Positions 51,971 to 60,358 of a stretch of 64,000 bases of DNA are shown here, piece by piece. The stretch's first letter is position 1. The number at the start of each line of letters is the position of its first letter. Source of the stretch: 54-19 sp038210655. GTDB taxonomy: Bacteria > Chloroflexota > Chloroflexia > Chloroheliales > Chloroheliaceae. The notes under the pieces were generated by a model. The model was not told the DNA's origin. It searched no databases and saw only the letters and a program-made list of their open reading frames with translations. The position numbers were made by a program, and so were the translations under genes. The stretch spans positions 62,001 through 126,000 of the forward strand of contig JBBQWM010000012.1 of NCBI GenBank assembly GCA_038210655.1, given 5' to 3'.

Positions 51971-52005
51971 AATTAACAGGGATATACAGGATGAACAGGA
52001 TAAAA
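51971..52005. repeat. dispersed ACAGGAT-type repeat, copy D3
   Basis: AATTAACAGGGATATACAGG then ATGAACAGGATAAAA, 17 bp upstream of the DUF3598-like start codon. It is the best-preserved copy in the window. Confidence 0.8.
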
Positions 52006-52035
52006 ACAGTTTTATATAGCTCCCTAAGTGACTAC

Positions 52036-52081
52036 CCCAGTCCTCAGTCCGCCTTCATCCCTCATCCTTCATCCCTCATCC
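52036..52081. repeat. heptamer tandem repeats (AGTCCTC and (T/C)TCATCC)
   Basis: CAGTCCTCAGTCC is followed by four exact seven-base units TTCATCC/CTCATCC (52054-52081). These are the same heptamers as at 461-541, in a different order. Confidence 0.75.
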
Positions 52082-52095
52082 CTTCTAAGTCCCTT

Positions 52096-52818
52096 CTACG
52101 TTCCCACCCCCAGGTAAAGCTCTTTGACCTGCGGGTTTTGCTTTAAGTCGTCGCAAGTGCCGCTCAGGGCGATCCGGCCCCGCTCTAGCACATAGCCTCT
52201 ATCGGCTAGTCTGAGCGCGACCGAGGCGACCTGCTCAACCAGCAAAATTGTTAGCCCCTTCTGGCGGTGCAAGCGGCCCAAAAAGTCGTAGACCTCGCGC
52301 ACGATCACCGGGGCGAGACCCAGGCTCGGCTCATCCAAAATCAAGAGGCGGGGACGGGTCATCATGGCCCGGCCTATCGCCAACATTTGCTGTTCGCCAC
52401 CACTGAGCGTCCCGGCCAGTTGTCCGCTTCTTTCGCGTAAGCGTGGAAAGAGCGATAGCACCCGCTCGATTTCCTCGTTAAAGACCTTTTTATCGCCCTT
52501 AAAGAGATAGCCACCCATCGCCAGATTGTCCAAGACGGTCAGGTTGGTAAAGACCTGACGGCCTTCCGGGACGTGGGCGATACCGAGTTTCGCGATGAGG
52601 TGGGGGCTTTTGGCAGTAATGTCCTGTCCGTTAAAAGTTATTTGGCTGCCGGATTGAGCGCGTTGCAGACCCGAAATAGCCCGCAAGGTGGTCGTCTTGC
52701 CCGCGCCGTTCGCCCCAATAATAACGACCGCCTCACCTTCGGCTACGTTCATTGAGACCGAATGAAGGGCGCGGGCTGTGCCATAATTGACCGAAACATT
52801 TTCCAGGTTCAAAAGCAT
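52096..52818 (-). CDS. livF: branched-chain-type ABC transporter ATPase
   Basis: 240 residues, the usual LivF length. Walker A GANGAGKTT (34-42), signature LSGGEQQMLAIGRA, Walker B LLILDEPSLGLAP and the switch region LLVEQVASVALRLADRGYV are all present. It should energize import of a branched-chain-type amino acid or another small organic ligand. It starts 3 bp after the stop of the permease-ATPase fusion, so the two are coupled. Confidence 0.93.
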   Translation of the reverse strand: MLLNLENVSVNYGTARALHSVSMNVAEGEAVVIIGANGAGKTTTLRAISGLQRAQSGSQITFNGQDITAKSPHLIAKLGIAHVPEGRQVFTNLTVLDNLAMGGYLFKGDKKVFNEEIERVLSLFPRLRERSGQLAGTLSGGEQQMLAIGRAMMTRPRLLILDEPSLGLAPVIVREVYDFLGRLHRQKGLTILLVEQVASVALRLADRGYVLERGRIALSGTCDDLKQNPQVKELYLGVGT

Positions 52819-52821
52819 CGG

Positions 52822-54813
52822 CTATTCCTCCGGCCCGGTTTGCAGTCCGGCCCCGACCTGGCTCCAGGCCGCGATGTCCTGGGTGCTGGCTTCCTCGTAG
52901 TCGTCGTCTGCGCCCAGGTAGGCTGTAATGACCTGCGGGTTTTTCTGAACTTCTTCCGGCAAGCCCTCGGCCAGCTTTTCGCCATAGTTGAAGCAGGTTA
53001 CACGCTCGGCCAGCTTCATCAAAAAATCCATATTATGCTCTATCAGCAGTACTGCCACCCCTTGCTCCTTCAACCGGGCGACCAGGGCCGATAGACCGCG
53101 CAATTCTTCGGCAGTCAGGCCGGTCGCCGGTTCGTCCAAAATCAAGAGGGCCGGGCCGACCGCCAGAGCGCGGGCGACTTCCAACAAGCGACGCTGCCCG
53201 TGTGATAAGTTGGTCGCCGGTTCGTAGGCGTGGTCGGCGAGGCCAACATAGGCCAATAGCGCCAGCGCCCGTTGCCGCAAGACTTTTTCTTCTTGAAGTT
53301 GGGGTGGCAAGTGGAGCAAGGCGGTCAGAAAGTTTTGGTGGGTGTGCAGGTGAAAGCCGACTAGCATATTATCCAGTACGCTCAATTCGCCAAATAGCCG
53401 GGAAGCCTGGAAGATACGGACGATCCCCCAACGGGCCAAACGATGCGGACGAGGGTGGTCGAGGGTCTGCCCGCCATAGCTGAGTGACCCGGCGGTGCGG
53501 GGCATGTAGCCGCTAACGGTATTGACGAAGGTCGATTTGCCGCTACCGTTCGGCCCGATTAGGCCGTGTATCTCGCCATAATTGACGTGCAGATCAACCC
53601 CATTAAGAGCGCTTAACCCGCCGAACCGTTTGACTAATCCACTTACTTTTAAGATGGGGACTTTTTCGGATTGCCCGCGCCGCAAGAGGGAAGGGTCTTT
53701 GGGTTGGACTGTTTGGGCCAGGATAGCGGTCTGTTCGGTTTCGCTTTTGGGTGGACTGACGCGGGCTGTAAACAGGTTTTGCAAATAGCGACCGGGCCGG
53801 GTCAAAAGCCAGGTCCCAACGATCCCGCGTGGGATGACCACCATCGTGAGCAGCAGCAAAATACCGTAAGCCAGCACTTGATAGGCGGTTCCGCTCTGAG
53901 TTTTGGTAGCCTGATTAAGGGCATCCCCTCCGATGACCAGCAATCGTTCGAGCGTCACGGCAAAGATTACCCCCAGCACCGGGCCGACCAACGTTCCGGC
54001 CCCACCGATCAACAGGCCCACGAAAATGGTCAGAGTGCTATCGAGGGCCGCTAAAGTTGGGTTTACAAAGCCGTTCAGGTGCGAATAGAGCGCTCCGGCC
54101 AGACCTGCAAAGCCCGCGCTAACCGTAAAACTCAGTAACTTGTAGCCAAAAACGTTTACCCCTAGCGTAGCGGCGGTTCCCTCATCGCCTCGGATTGCTA
54201 GAAAAGCTCTTCCGTATTTCGATTTTACCAAATTGCGGATCAACCAGACCGCTAGACCGACGATCACCCAAATCAAGTAGAAGTATTGGGTAAGATCAAG
54301 CCGGGTATCGTCTAGCAGGCTTGGACGCTGAATACCAACGATGCCGTCCTCACCGTTGGTTACGCCCGTCCAGGCCAGTGCTATCTGCACCAGAATCAAG
54401 TTAAAGCTGAGGGTAATCATAGCGAAATAAAGGTGCGCGGCCCGCAAAGTCGCCAGGGTCATGACCGCGCCGAGCAGGGCCGCCACGATAAAAGCGGTCG
54501 GCAACGAAAGCAGGAAGGGCAACTTGAGCTTGGTTATCAAAAGGCCAGTGGTGTAGGCTCCCAGGGCATACAGTCCGCTATGGGCCATCGAGACCAAATC
54601 GGTATAGCCTAACGCCAGATTGAGCGAGTAGGTCAGCAGGATCAAAATACCGGCTTGGGCCGCCAGTTTGATGTAAAAATTATTGTTACCGACCAGTTGA
54701 GGCCAGAAAAAAATCAGCAAGGCCGCTACCGGCAGCCAGGCCCAACGAGCAGCGTATAGACCTAATCCGCTGATTGCCGCGCTTTGCGTTCGTTTCATGG
54801 TGGCCTGGCTCAC
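52822..54813 (-). CDS. fused branched-chain-type permease and ATPase (LivM-LivG)
   Basis: 663 residues. Residues 1-345 are a LivM permease with about nine helices (SLNLALGYTDLVSMAHSGLY; RAFLAIRGDEGTAATLGV is the coupling loop). After a linker (about 346-386) comes a complete LivG ATPase: Walker A GPNGSGKST (420-428), signature LSHGQRRLLEVARAL (536-550, His instead of the usual Gly), Walker B LLILDEPATGLT. The start is GTG at 54813, with GGAG 11 nt upstream. Such fusions occur in some bacteria but are not the classic five-gene layout. A Uma2 gene separates it from the LivH gene. Confidence 0.92.
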   Translation of the reverse strand: MSQATMKRTQSAAISGLGLYAARWAWLPVAALLIFFWPQLVGNNNFYIKLAAQAGILILLTYSLNLALGYTDLVSMAHSGLYALGAYTTGLLITKLKLPFLLSLPTAFIVAALLGAVMTLATLRAAHLYFAMITLSFNLILVQIALAWTGVTNGEDGIVGIQRPSLLDDTRLDLTQYFYLIWVIVGLAVWLIRNLVKSKYGRAFLAIRGDEGTAATLGVNVFGYKLLSFTVSAGFAGLAGALYSHLNGFVNPTLAALDSTLTIFVGLLIGGAGTLVGPVLGVIFAVTLERLLVIGGDALNQATKTQSGTAYQVLAYGILLLLTMVVIPRGIVGTWLLTRPGRYLQNLFTARVSPPKSETEQTAILAQTVQPKDPSLLRRGQSEKVPILKVSGLVKRFGGLSALNGVDLHVNYGEIHGLIGPNGSGKSTFVNTVSGYMPRTAGSLSYGGQTLDHPRPHRLARWGIVRIFQASRLFGELSVLDNMLVGFHLHTHQNFLTALLHLPPQLQEEKVLRQRALALLAYVGLADHAYEPATNLSHGQRRLLEVARALAVGPALLILDEPATGLTAEELRGLSALVARLKEQGVAVLLIEHNMDFLMKLAERVTCFNYGEKLAEGLPEEVQKNPQVITAYLGADDDYEEASTQDIAAWSQVGAGLQTGPEE

Positions 54814-54886
54814 TGCTTCTTTCTCCTTAGCTGTTGACTACTTGTGAAAATCCCCTTAACTCTACAGGGTGCTATAGTAAAATCGG

Positions 54887-55462
54887 CTAATCTTCAAATA
54901 AAGCTTTAACCGACAGCTTAAAGTCGGGTATGACGGCTTCGCCACTTAATTCGTCCTGGACACCCAGTACCTGGGGAACCAGTTCTTTTTCCAATCGGTA
55001 AACCCAAACGACCTGACTGGAAGGCTCAATCACCCAGACCAGACTTACCCCGGCCTTTTGATACATCCGCACTTTATTAATTATGTTGGCTAAAACATCG
55101 CTGGGCGAAACAACCTCGACTGCCAAATCGGGCGGCCCCTGCACCGATTTTTCGGTTACAGGTATTACACGGCTGGCAGCTATAAAGGCTAGATCGGGTA
55201 TGCGTACCGTCGGTTTTGCAGGATCGGTTGCATCCAAAACAAAGCCCGTGTTAAGCAAAACCCTTCCTAGTTTGTGGAGTTTAACAAAAAGAACTAATTC
55301 CATGCTAAGGTTAATACAAATGCGCCCGTGTCTATCCCCGTTTATGTCCAGCCTAATTAGCTTGCCTTTAACCAGTTCGTAATATCGATCCGGTTTAGGC
55401 AATGCTTCGTATTTTTCGAGCGTATAGGTACGTCTCAAATTTATAGCTGATCCAATAGTCAT
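54887..55462 (-). CDS. Uma2-family (DUF820) nuclease-fold protein
   Basis: 191 residues with the PD-(D/E)XK-like core of Uma2 proteins: PDLAFI, then PPDLAVEVVSPSD and INKVRMYQKAGVSLVWVIEP. The family is expanded in cyanobacteria and Chloroflexota; its role is unknown, although the fold suggests a nuclease. It lies inside the transporter operon, between the LivH and LivM-LivG genes, where it has no obvious job, so it may be a mobile or selfish insertion. Confidence 0.88.
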   Translation of the reverse strand: MTIGSAINLRRTYTLEKYEALPKPDRYYELVKGKLIRLDINGDRHGRICINLSMELVLFVKLHKLGRVLLNTGFVLDATDPAKPTVRIPDLAFIAASRVIPVTEKSVQGPPDLAVEVVSPSDVLANIINKVRMYQKAGVSLVWVIEPSSQVVWVYRLEKELVPQVLGVQDELSGEAVIPDFKLSVKALFED

Positions 55463-55501
55463 ATTTTAGCTATTTCCCCTTTAGTATCCCAATTCTGGCT
55501 T

Positions 55502-56422
55502 TTAGCTTCTGGCCTCGGCTTTTACCCGGCGCGGTCTGGTGCGGACTGTCGCGCCAAGCGATGCCAACCCGGTCGGCTTGAGCAACAACACCAGGGCCAG
55601 TACTGAGTATACCACCACATTGGCGAGATTCGCCGACGAGAAGATCACGACCGAGATTTGCTCGACCAGCCCGATCAAAAAGCCGCCCAGGATCGCCCCG
55701 CGTGGACTGCCCATTCCGCCCAGCACCGCCGCCACAAAGCCTTTAATGCCCAGGTCGAGGCCCATATAGGCATCGGCCCCCGTAATTGGTGCAATCAGAA
55801 AGCCCGCCAGCCCGGTCACAACTGCACTCAGGATGAAGGACAGACTGATGATGCGGTTGACCGGGATACCCATCAGCGAGGCAACCTGAGTATTATTTGA
55901 GGTCGCCTGGATCGCCTTGCCGGTGAAAGTACGGGTCAGGAATAGCTCGACCGCCACCATAATAATGACGGCAAAGACCAGGATTAAAACGCGCTGCCAG
56001 CTAATGCCCACGATACCCAGGTTTAGCACGCCGTCGATCAACGGCTTGGGGGAGCGAGCCTCGGTTCCAAAGGGCAAAATCGGCAAGGTCAGACCGTTAC
56101 GGATGATGAGAGCGACCGCCAGGGTCGAAATAATCCAACCAAAACTGGATTTTGCGAGCCGGGTCGGGATCATCACCATCTTTTCGACCACCAACCCGGC
56201 TAGAATCATAACTCCAACTGTTCCCAGCACAGCCAAAGGTAGCGGCCATTTATATTCGACTTCAAGCTGGAAAGAGACGAGCGCCCCAATTGCCAGGAAC
56301 TCGCCTTGCGCCAGGTTCAAGATGCGGGTGGTCGAATAGATCAGGTTATAGCCGATAGCGACCAGCGCGTAAATCGCACCGACCGCTATCCCACTTACAA
56401 TGGCCTGTAAGAACTGGCTCAT
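55502..56422 (-). CDS. livH: branched-chain-type ABC transporter permease
   Basis: 306 residues with about eight helices. LivH features are YALVAIGYNLIYSTTRILNL at the N-terminus and VAAVLGGMGSPRGAILGG near the C-terminus. It forms the channel together with the LivM half of the fusion protein. Its ATG shares one base with the stop of the binding-protein gene (TAATG), so the two are co-translated. Confidence 0.94.
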   Translation of the reverse strand: MSQFLQAIVSGIAVGAIYALVAIGYNLIYSTTRILNLAQGEFLAIGALVSFQLEVEYKWPLPLAVLGTVGVMILAGLVVEKMVMIPTRLAKSSFGWIISTLAVALIIRNGLTLPILPFGTEARSPKPLIDGVLNLGIVGISWQRVLILVFAVIIMVAVELFLTRTFTGKAIQATSNNTQVASLMGIPVNRIISLSFILSAVVTGLAGFLIAPITGADAYMGLDLGIKGFVAAVLGGMGSPRGAILGGFLIGLVEQISVVIFSSANLANVVVYSVLALVLLLKPTGLASLGATVRTRPRRVKAEARS

Positions 56423-57852
56423 TAGACTTTGACCTCTTCAAAGCCAAAGGTTCCGTCGGCCTTCTTGATCCACTTGTAGAATAATAGCGAACCTTCCCGG
56501 TAGCTTTCGTGGTTGTCGGGTGTAATCGTCAGAGGGTTGCCGCTGGGGGCTTCATCGGCAGACAGTTTGGTCTTTTCGATTTCCGCCTTGACTTTTGCCG
56601 AGTCAATCGAGCCAGCCCGGTTTGCGGCTTGCGCCCAGACCCTCACGCCGTCCGCCGCCAGAGGCGAACCCTTAATCGCTTTCGAGCCGGTATTGTCGGT
56701 CTGCACGCCGTACTTTTCGATTACCAGCTTGACGTGTTCGGCGTAGGCTTTGGGCTGTTTGTCGAACGGAACGTCCGCTACCCAACCCCGGTAGCCGTTG
56801 ACCATAATAGTGCCAAGAGCCGCGTCACCGCCCAACGATGGGTAGGTAAAGCCTTCCAGACCGCCGACCCCAAAGATTTGAGCTTTATACCCGGTCTGGC
56901 CCATCGCCTTCGGGATACCTGCACCGATAGTCGAGTTGCCCGTCACGACGATAATCGCGTCGGCCCCGGCATCTTTGGCCTTCAGCACGCGGGTGGAAAG
57001 GTCTTTTTCGTCGGCCTTGAATAGCTCGGTTGCGACTACACTGATGTTATATTTCTTGAGTTGGTCGGGCAAGGCTGCCGACAAACCTTTGCCGGTGGCA
57101 TCCTCGACCCCCATAATAGCGGCCTTCTTAACCCCCTGCTTGCCCATCACCCGCGCCAGTTCGGGAGCCTGAAGCGAGTCGGGCTGTTGTAAGCGGAAGG
57201 TGTAGGGAGCATCTTGCAAGACTCCGTCGCCGCTAACCGTCACCAACATCTGAATGATCTTGGCATCGTTGACGAATTGCTTGGTCGCCAGGGCGTTGGC
57301 GGTAAAGGTCGGCCCCATCAGCATAGCAATCTTGTCGTTGCTGATAAGGTCTTGTACGGCAGTGACCGAGTCGGCGGGCGCTCCCTTGTCGTCTTTTGTC
57401 ACCAGCACCAGCTTTTTGCCCAACACGCCGCCTTTAGCATTGATAAGGTCAATCTCGACCTGGGTGCTGTTTGCGAGGTACTGCCCCAAAAAGCCGAGTG
57501 GCCCGGAGAAGGGACTAACCAGCCCAATCTTGATCTCCCCACTCAATGCGCCTGCCGCAGTCGTCGCCGAAGCCGCCGTGGTTGCGGCCACAGCAGTCGT
57601 TGCAGGGGCGGCGGTAGTGGCAGCAGCGGCGGTGGTTGCGGCGGCAGCAGTGGTTGCAGCAGCGGCAGTTGTCACGACAGCTGCTGTAGTGGCCGCCGCC
57701 GCAGTCGTCGCTGCTGCCGCCGTTGTGGAGGCCGGAGCGGTCGTCGCGGTTGGATCACCGCACGCCGCCAGTACCAACGCCAGCAGCAGGGCCACGGCCA
57801 GTAGACCGCCCAGTCTGGCCTTATTCACAAAGCCAAATCCAGATTTTATCAT
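56422..57852 (-). CDS. branched-chain-type substrate-binding lipoprotein
   Basis: 476 residues. A signal peptide ends in the lipobox LVLAAC (Cys31), followed by a long Thr/Ala/Val tract (about 35-98) of repeated AATTAA units, then a Peripla_BP_6/LivK domain (IKIGLVSPFSGPLGFLGQYL; AIMGVEDATGKGLSAALP). It captures the transported ligand outside the membrane; LivK-like proteins bind amino acids, amides, urea or aromatic acids, so the ligand is open. The ATG at 57852 has GAGGAG upstream. An upstream extension in the same frame overlaps the bicupin gene and is rejected. Confidence 0.93.
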   Translation of the reverse strand: MIKSGFGFVNKARLGGLLAVALLLALVLAACGDPTATTAPASTTAAAATTAAAATTAAVVTTAAAATTAAAATTAAAATTAAPATTAVAATTAASATTAAGALSGEIKIGLVSPFSGPLGFLGQYLANSTQVEIDLINAKGGVLGKKLVLVTKDDKGAPADSVTAVQDLISNDKIAMLMGPTFTANALATKQFVNDAKIIQMLVTVSGDGVLQDAPYTFRLQQPDSLQAPELARVMGKQGVKKAAIMGVEDATGKGLSAALPDQLKKYNISVVATELFKADEKDLSTRVLKAKDAGADAIIVVTGNSTIGAGIPKAMGQTGYKAQIFGVGGLEGFTYPSLGGDAALGTIMVNGYRGWVADVPFDKQPKAYAEHVKLVIEKYGVQTDNTGSKAIKGSPLAADGVRVWAQAANRAGSIDSAKVKAEIEKTKLSADEAPSGNPLTITPDNHESYREGSLLFYKWIKKADGTFGFEEVKV

Positions 57853-57895
57853 TTTCTTGCTCTCTCCTCTTTCGTACCAACTAACACTAAACGCT

Positions 57896-58708
57896 CTAAA
57901 TTTGAACCGTGAATTTCGCGCCCCGATGGGTCGATTGTAACTCTTGCAAATAGCCATTCTCGACCGCTTGATAGACAGTCGAAAGCTTGCCGGTGCTGCG
58001 GCAAAACGACATTGTGCCGGTCGCCGTGTAGAGCGGGCCATGTTCGACCCCCGGCGGTCGCCAGAAATAGCAACCGGGGGTCATCAGGCCACGCGGCCCT
58101 AACAGCATATCGCCGGTCAGCTTGTAGCTCTCCTCCACGACGGGGTGGACTTCTTTGCGGTTCTCGCGCCAGCCCGGTAAAATCCCTAGCAGCCAGCTAG
58201 TTGCGCCACTTTGGGGGTCTTGCCGCAAAATCTTGACCATAATACCCAGTTCGCTGGGCTGTTCGCCCGCGCCGTGTGGCCCCCGCCAGGACATCTCTTT
58301 GGTATCGAGCAGCTTGACATATTGGTGAGTTTTGGTATCCGGTAAGGAAGCATTAGCGGCGATAAAGCGGGGCCGTCCATCGTACATCGCCAGGATCGTA
58401 CAGCCGTCCGGCCCAGTCTCGGCCTTTGTAGTGAGCATTCCGGCGGGGAGATAGGTGTAACAGTTGGTGGTATAGCGGGTATCGTCGATTACGAAATCGC
58501 CTTGCAAGATGAAAAGCTCTTCGGCGGCCTGGTTGTAACCCGCCTGATGGCGCTGCCAGCCTGCCGGAAAATTTAGCACCAGCGAACAAGCGCCCGTTTC
58601 ATCATCTTCGCTCAAAGTACGGACGGTCACGCCGTCATCGTTCCAGAGCGGAAACGGCTGCCATTCCAGACCATTGCTGTCCACAAATTCAACATGAGGT
58701 CGTGCCAT
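57896..58708 (-). CDS. bicupin (ChrR-like) protein, first copy
   Basis: 270 residues with two cupin domains. Domain 1 (about 25-115): PAGWQRHQAGYNQAAEELFI. Domain 2 (about 150-245): GWRENRKEVHPVVEESYKLT then FWRPPGVEHGP, with likely metal ligands His188, Glu192 and His223. Domain 1 has lost the final His (LPAGMLTT), so only domain 2 may bind metal. AAGGAG about 9 nt upstream supports the ATG at 58708. It lies directly upstream of the binding-protein gene and has a paralogue at 59411. Enzyme or sensor function cannot be told apart by sequence. Confidence 0.85.
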   Translation of the reverse strand: MARPHVEFVDSNGLEWQPFPLWNDDGVTVRTLSEDDETGACSLVLNFPAGWQRHQAGYNQAAEELFILQGDFVIDDTRYTTNCYTYLPAGMLTTKAETGPDGCTILAMYDGRPRFIAANASLPDTKTHQYVKLLDTKEMSWRGPHGAGEQPSELGIMVKILRQDPQSGATSWLLGILPGWRENRKEVHPVVEESYKLTGDMLLGPRGLMTPGCYFWRPPGVEHGPLYTATGTMSFCRSTGKLSTVYQAVENGYLQELQSTHRGAKFTVQI

Positions 58709-58862
58709 TTTAGTACTCCTTAGCAATTTCAGATAACAAAAATATACCTGCAATCCCGTCTGTTGCAAGATCAACTCGCGAATATTTGGTAAAGCCCCGG
58801 TTCACCCGGCAATAGAGGCTGACGGCTTGTCGTTCGCTACGCCGGGGAGTGGGCTGTCTGGT

Positions 58863-59267
58863 CTAGTAATGAATAACTCTTGGTAGGTCTTTGGCCTGGG
58901 CAATCCAGTCGCTAACTTGGCTCTCGCTAGGCAGTTTGCGGACTACCTTCTTCTGCTCGTTAACCTCAGTCAGTTTCTTGTGTAGATTGATGGCGTTGCG
59001 TTGAGCCAGTTCGGGAACTGTATCCACCCCGGCTTCTTCCAACAAATCGGCGTATTCCCAGCCGATCCCCTTGACTCGCTCCAGATCAAGGTGATTGACC
59101 CATTCCAGGATCAGCTTGATGCTGATACCAGATTTTTCCGCTATTTCATCCCGGCCTTTAGGGGTTGCGCCTTTTTCGAGCAGTTCCGCCGTCGTATCAA
59201 TCTCCGCCGACTTGAGTTTTGCCGCGTATGCTGGCCCGACTCCTTCTATATCGGTTAGGTTTGCCAA
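58863..59267 (-). CDS. DUF4332 protein (helix-hairpin-helix-like)
   Basis: 134 residues built of two similar halves with helix-hairpin-helix character: IEGVGPAYAAKLKSAEIDTT and VKGIGWEYADLLEEAGVDTV. DUF4332 proteins probably bind nucleic acid or another protein; no enzyme motif is present. The start is TTG at 59267, with AAGGAG seven bases upstream. It is placed between the two bicupin genes on the same strand. Confidence 0.88.
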   Translation of the reverse strand: MANLTDIEGVGPAYAAKLKSAEIDTTAELLEKGATPKGRDEIAEKSGISIKLILEWVNHLDLERVKGIGWEYADLLEEAGVDTVPELAQRNAINLHKKLTEVNEQKKVVRKLPSESQVSDWIAQAKDLPRVIHY

Positions 59268-59410
59268 TCTAAGTCTCCTTGATTATTGATAGAATTGTCA
59301 AATGTGATTCTGGCGAAATGTAGCCACCGGATTCTAGCGTTATTTTAACCTTTTTTCAAGAATATATTCAAGCCTAGATCGAATCAGACTAATAACAGCA
59401 TACTGCATTG

Positions 59411-60202
59411 TTACAGGTTTGCGCCTGCGCCTACCTCAATAGGAACTTCTCTTTCAAGCGGCTCATAATGATTGACCAACGTCGAGCTAACCCTTATGAG
59501 CGACATTGTACCGCTGCGGGTATACATTGGGCCGTGTTTGCGATAGGGCGGGCGGTAGAAATAACAGTGGTCGGTCATAGTCATCCGCTCCCCTTTAGTC
59601 ATGTTCAAATTCATGTCGCCGGTCAGCTTGTAGCTTTCTTCAACGCAATCGTGATGTTCGCGGCGCGGCTCAACCCAGTTTGGCAAAATACCGGTAATAA
59701 AAGTCATCTCGCCCGTATCGGGGACGTGACGCAAAATCTTGACCATAATTCCAGCCTGTGGCCCTTCGGCGATGGTCGGTTGCCAGTGCGTTTTTACGGT
59801 ATCGATTTTGCCAATAACGCCTTCCGATAGGCCGTTACCGGGGCGCACTTCAAAGGCTTTGTCCCACATCGCCAGCATAGTACAGCCGTTCTCGCTCCAC
59901 ATCGGGCCGTGTTCGGCTCCTGCCGGGCGGTAGCAGTAGTTGCCCTCGCTATATTCGTATTCGCCTTTGTGCAAGTCGCCCGACACGATAAACAGTTGCT
60001 CTGGAGCCTGGGTCACAAACGACTCGCTGTGTCGCCAGCCCGCCGGAATTTTCACGAGACAGGTGCTGGCTCCGTCCGAAGGGTCGATGCTCAACACGCG
60101 CACCTCCACCCCCGTCGTCAGCCCCTTACCAACCACCTCAAACGGTTGCCACGGAACCTCTTCCTCGTGAATAAACTCAATATGTTTTCTTTCCCACACC
60201 AT
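59411..60202 (-). CDS. bicupin (ChrR-like) protein, second copy
   Basis: 263 residues, paralogous to the protein at 57896. Domain 1: PAGWRHSESFVTQAPEQLFI and YRPAGAEHGPMW; here the His triad is more complete than in the paralogue. Domain 2: EHHDCVEESYKLTGDM and YRPPYRKHGPMYT. The VEESYKLTGDM block is identical in both proteins. Two diverged bicupins in one operon suggest two steps on related substrates, or a heteromeric enzyme. Upstream of its start lies a heptamer-rich spacer. Confidence 0.85.
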   Translation of the reverse strand: MVWERKHIEFIHEEEVPWQPFEVVGKGLTTGVEVRVLSIDPSDGASTCLVKIPAGWRHSESFVTQAPEQLFIVSGDLHKGEYEYSEGNYCYRPAGAEHGPMWSENGCTMLAMWDKAFEVRPGNGLSEGVIGKIDTVKTHWQPTIAEGPQAGIMVKILRHVPDTGEMTFITGILPNWVEPRREHHDCVEESYKLTGDMNLNMTKGERMTMTDHCYFYRPPYRKHGPMYTRSGTMSLIRVSSTLVNHYEPLEREVPIEVGAGANL

Positions 60203-60204
60203 TT

Positions 60205-60358
60205 TATTGCTCCGATTTACGATTTACGATTAACGATTACAATAAACGATTACAATACATGCTTCGCGCTTACTTCTCTTCTGCATTCATTATTCTGCAT
60301 TCTGCATTCTGACTTCTGCATTGTTCATCTGTGTTATCTCTCCCCTCTTCTGCATTTC
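60205..60358. repeat. heptamer repeat spacer (GATTTAC and TTCTGCA)
   Basis: GATTTAC, GATTTAC, GATTAAC run at 60214-60234; TTCTGCA, TTCTGCA, TTCTGAC, TTCTGCA run at 60293-60320. The whole block is, in inverted order, similar to 11334-11517, including CATCTGTGTTAT. Confidence 0.8.

Noticed and set aside
57853..58041. Upstream extension of the Liv binding protein by 63 residues
   Set aside because: The extension overlaps the bicupin gene, lacks a signal-like sequence, and a good ribosome site and lipoprotein signal begin at 57852.
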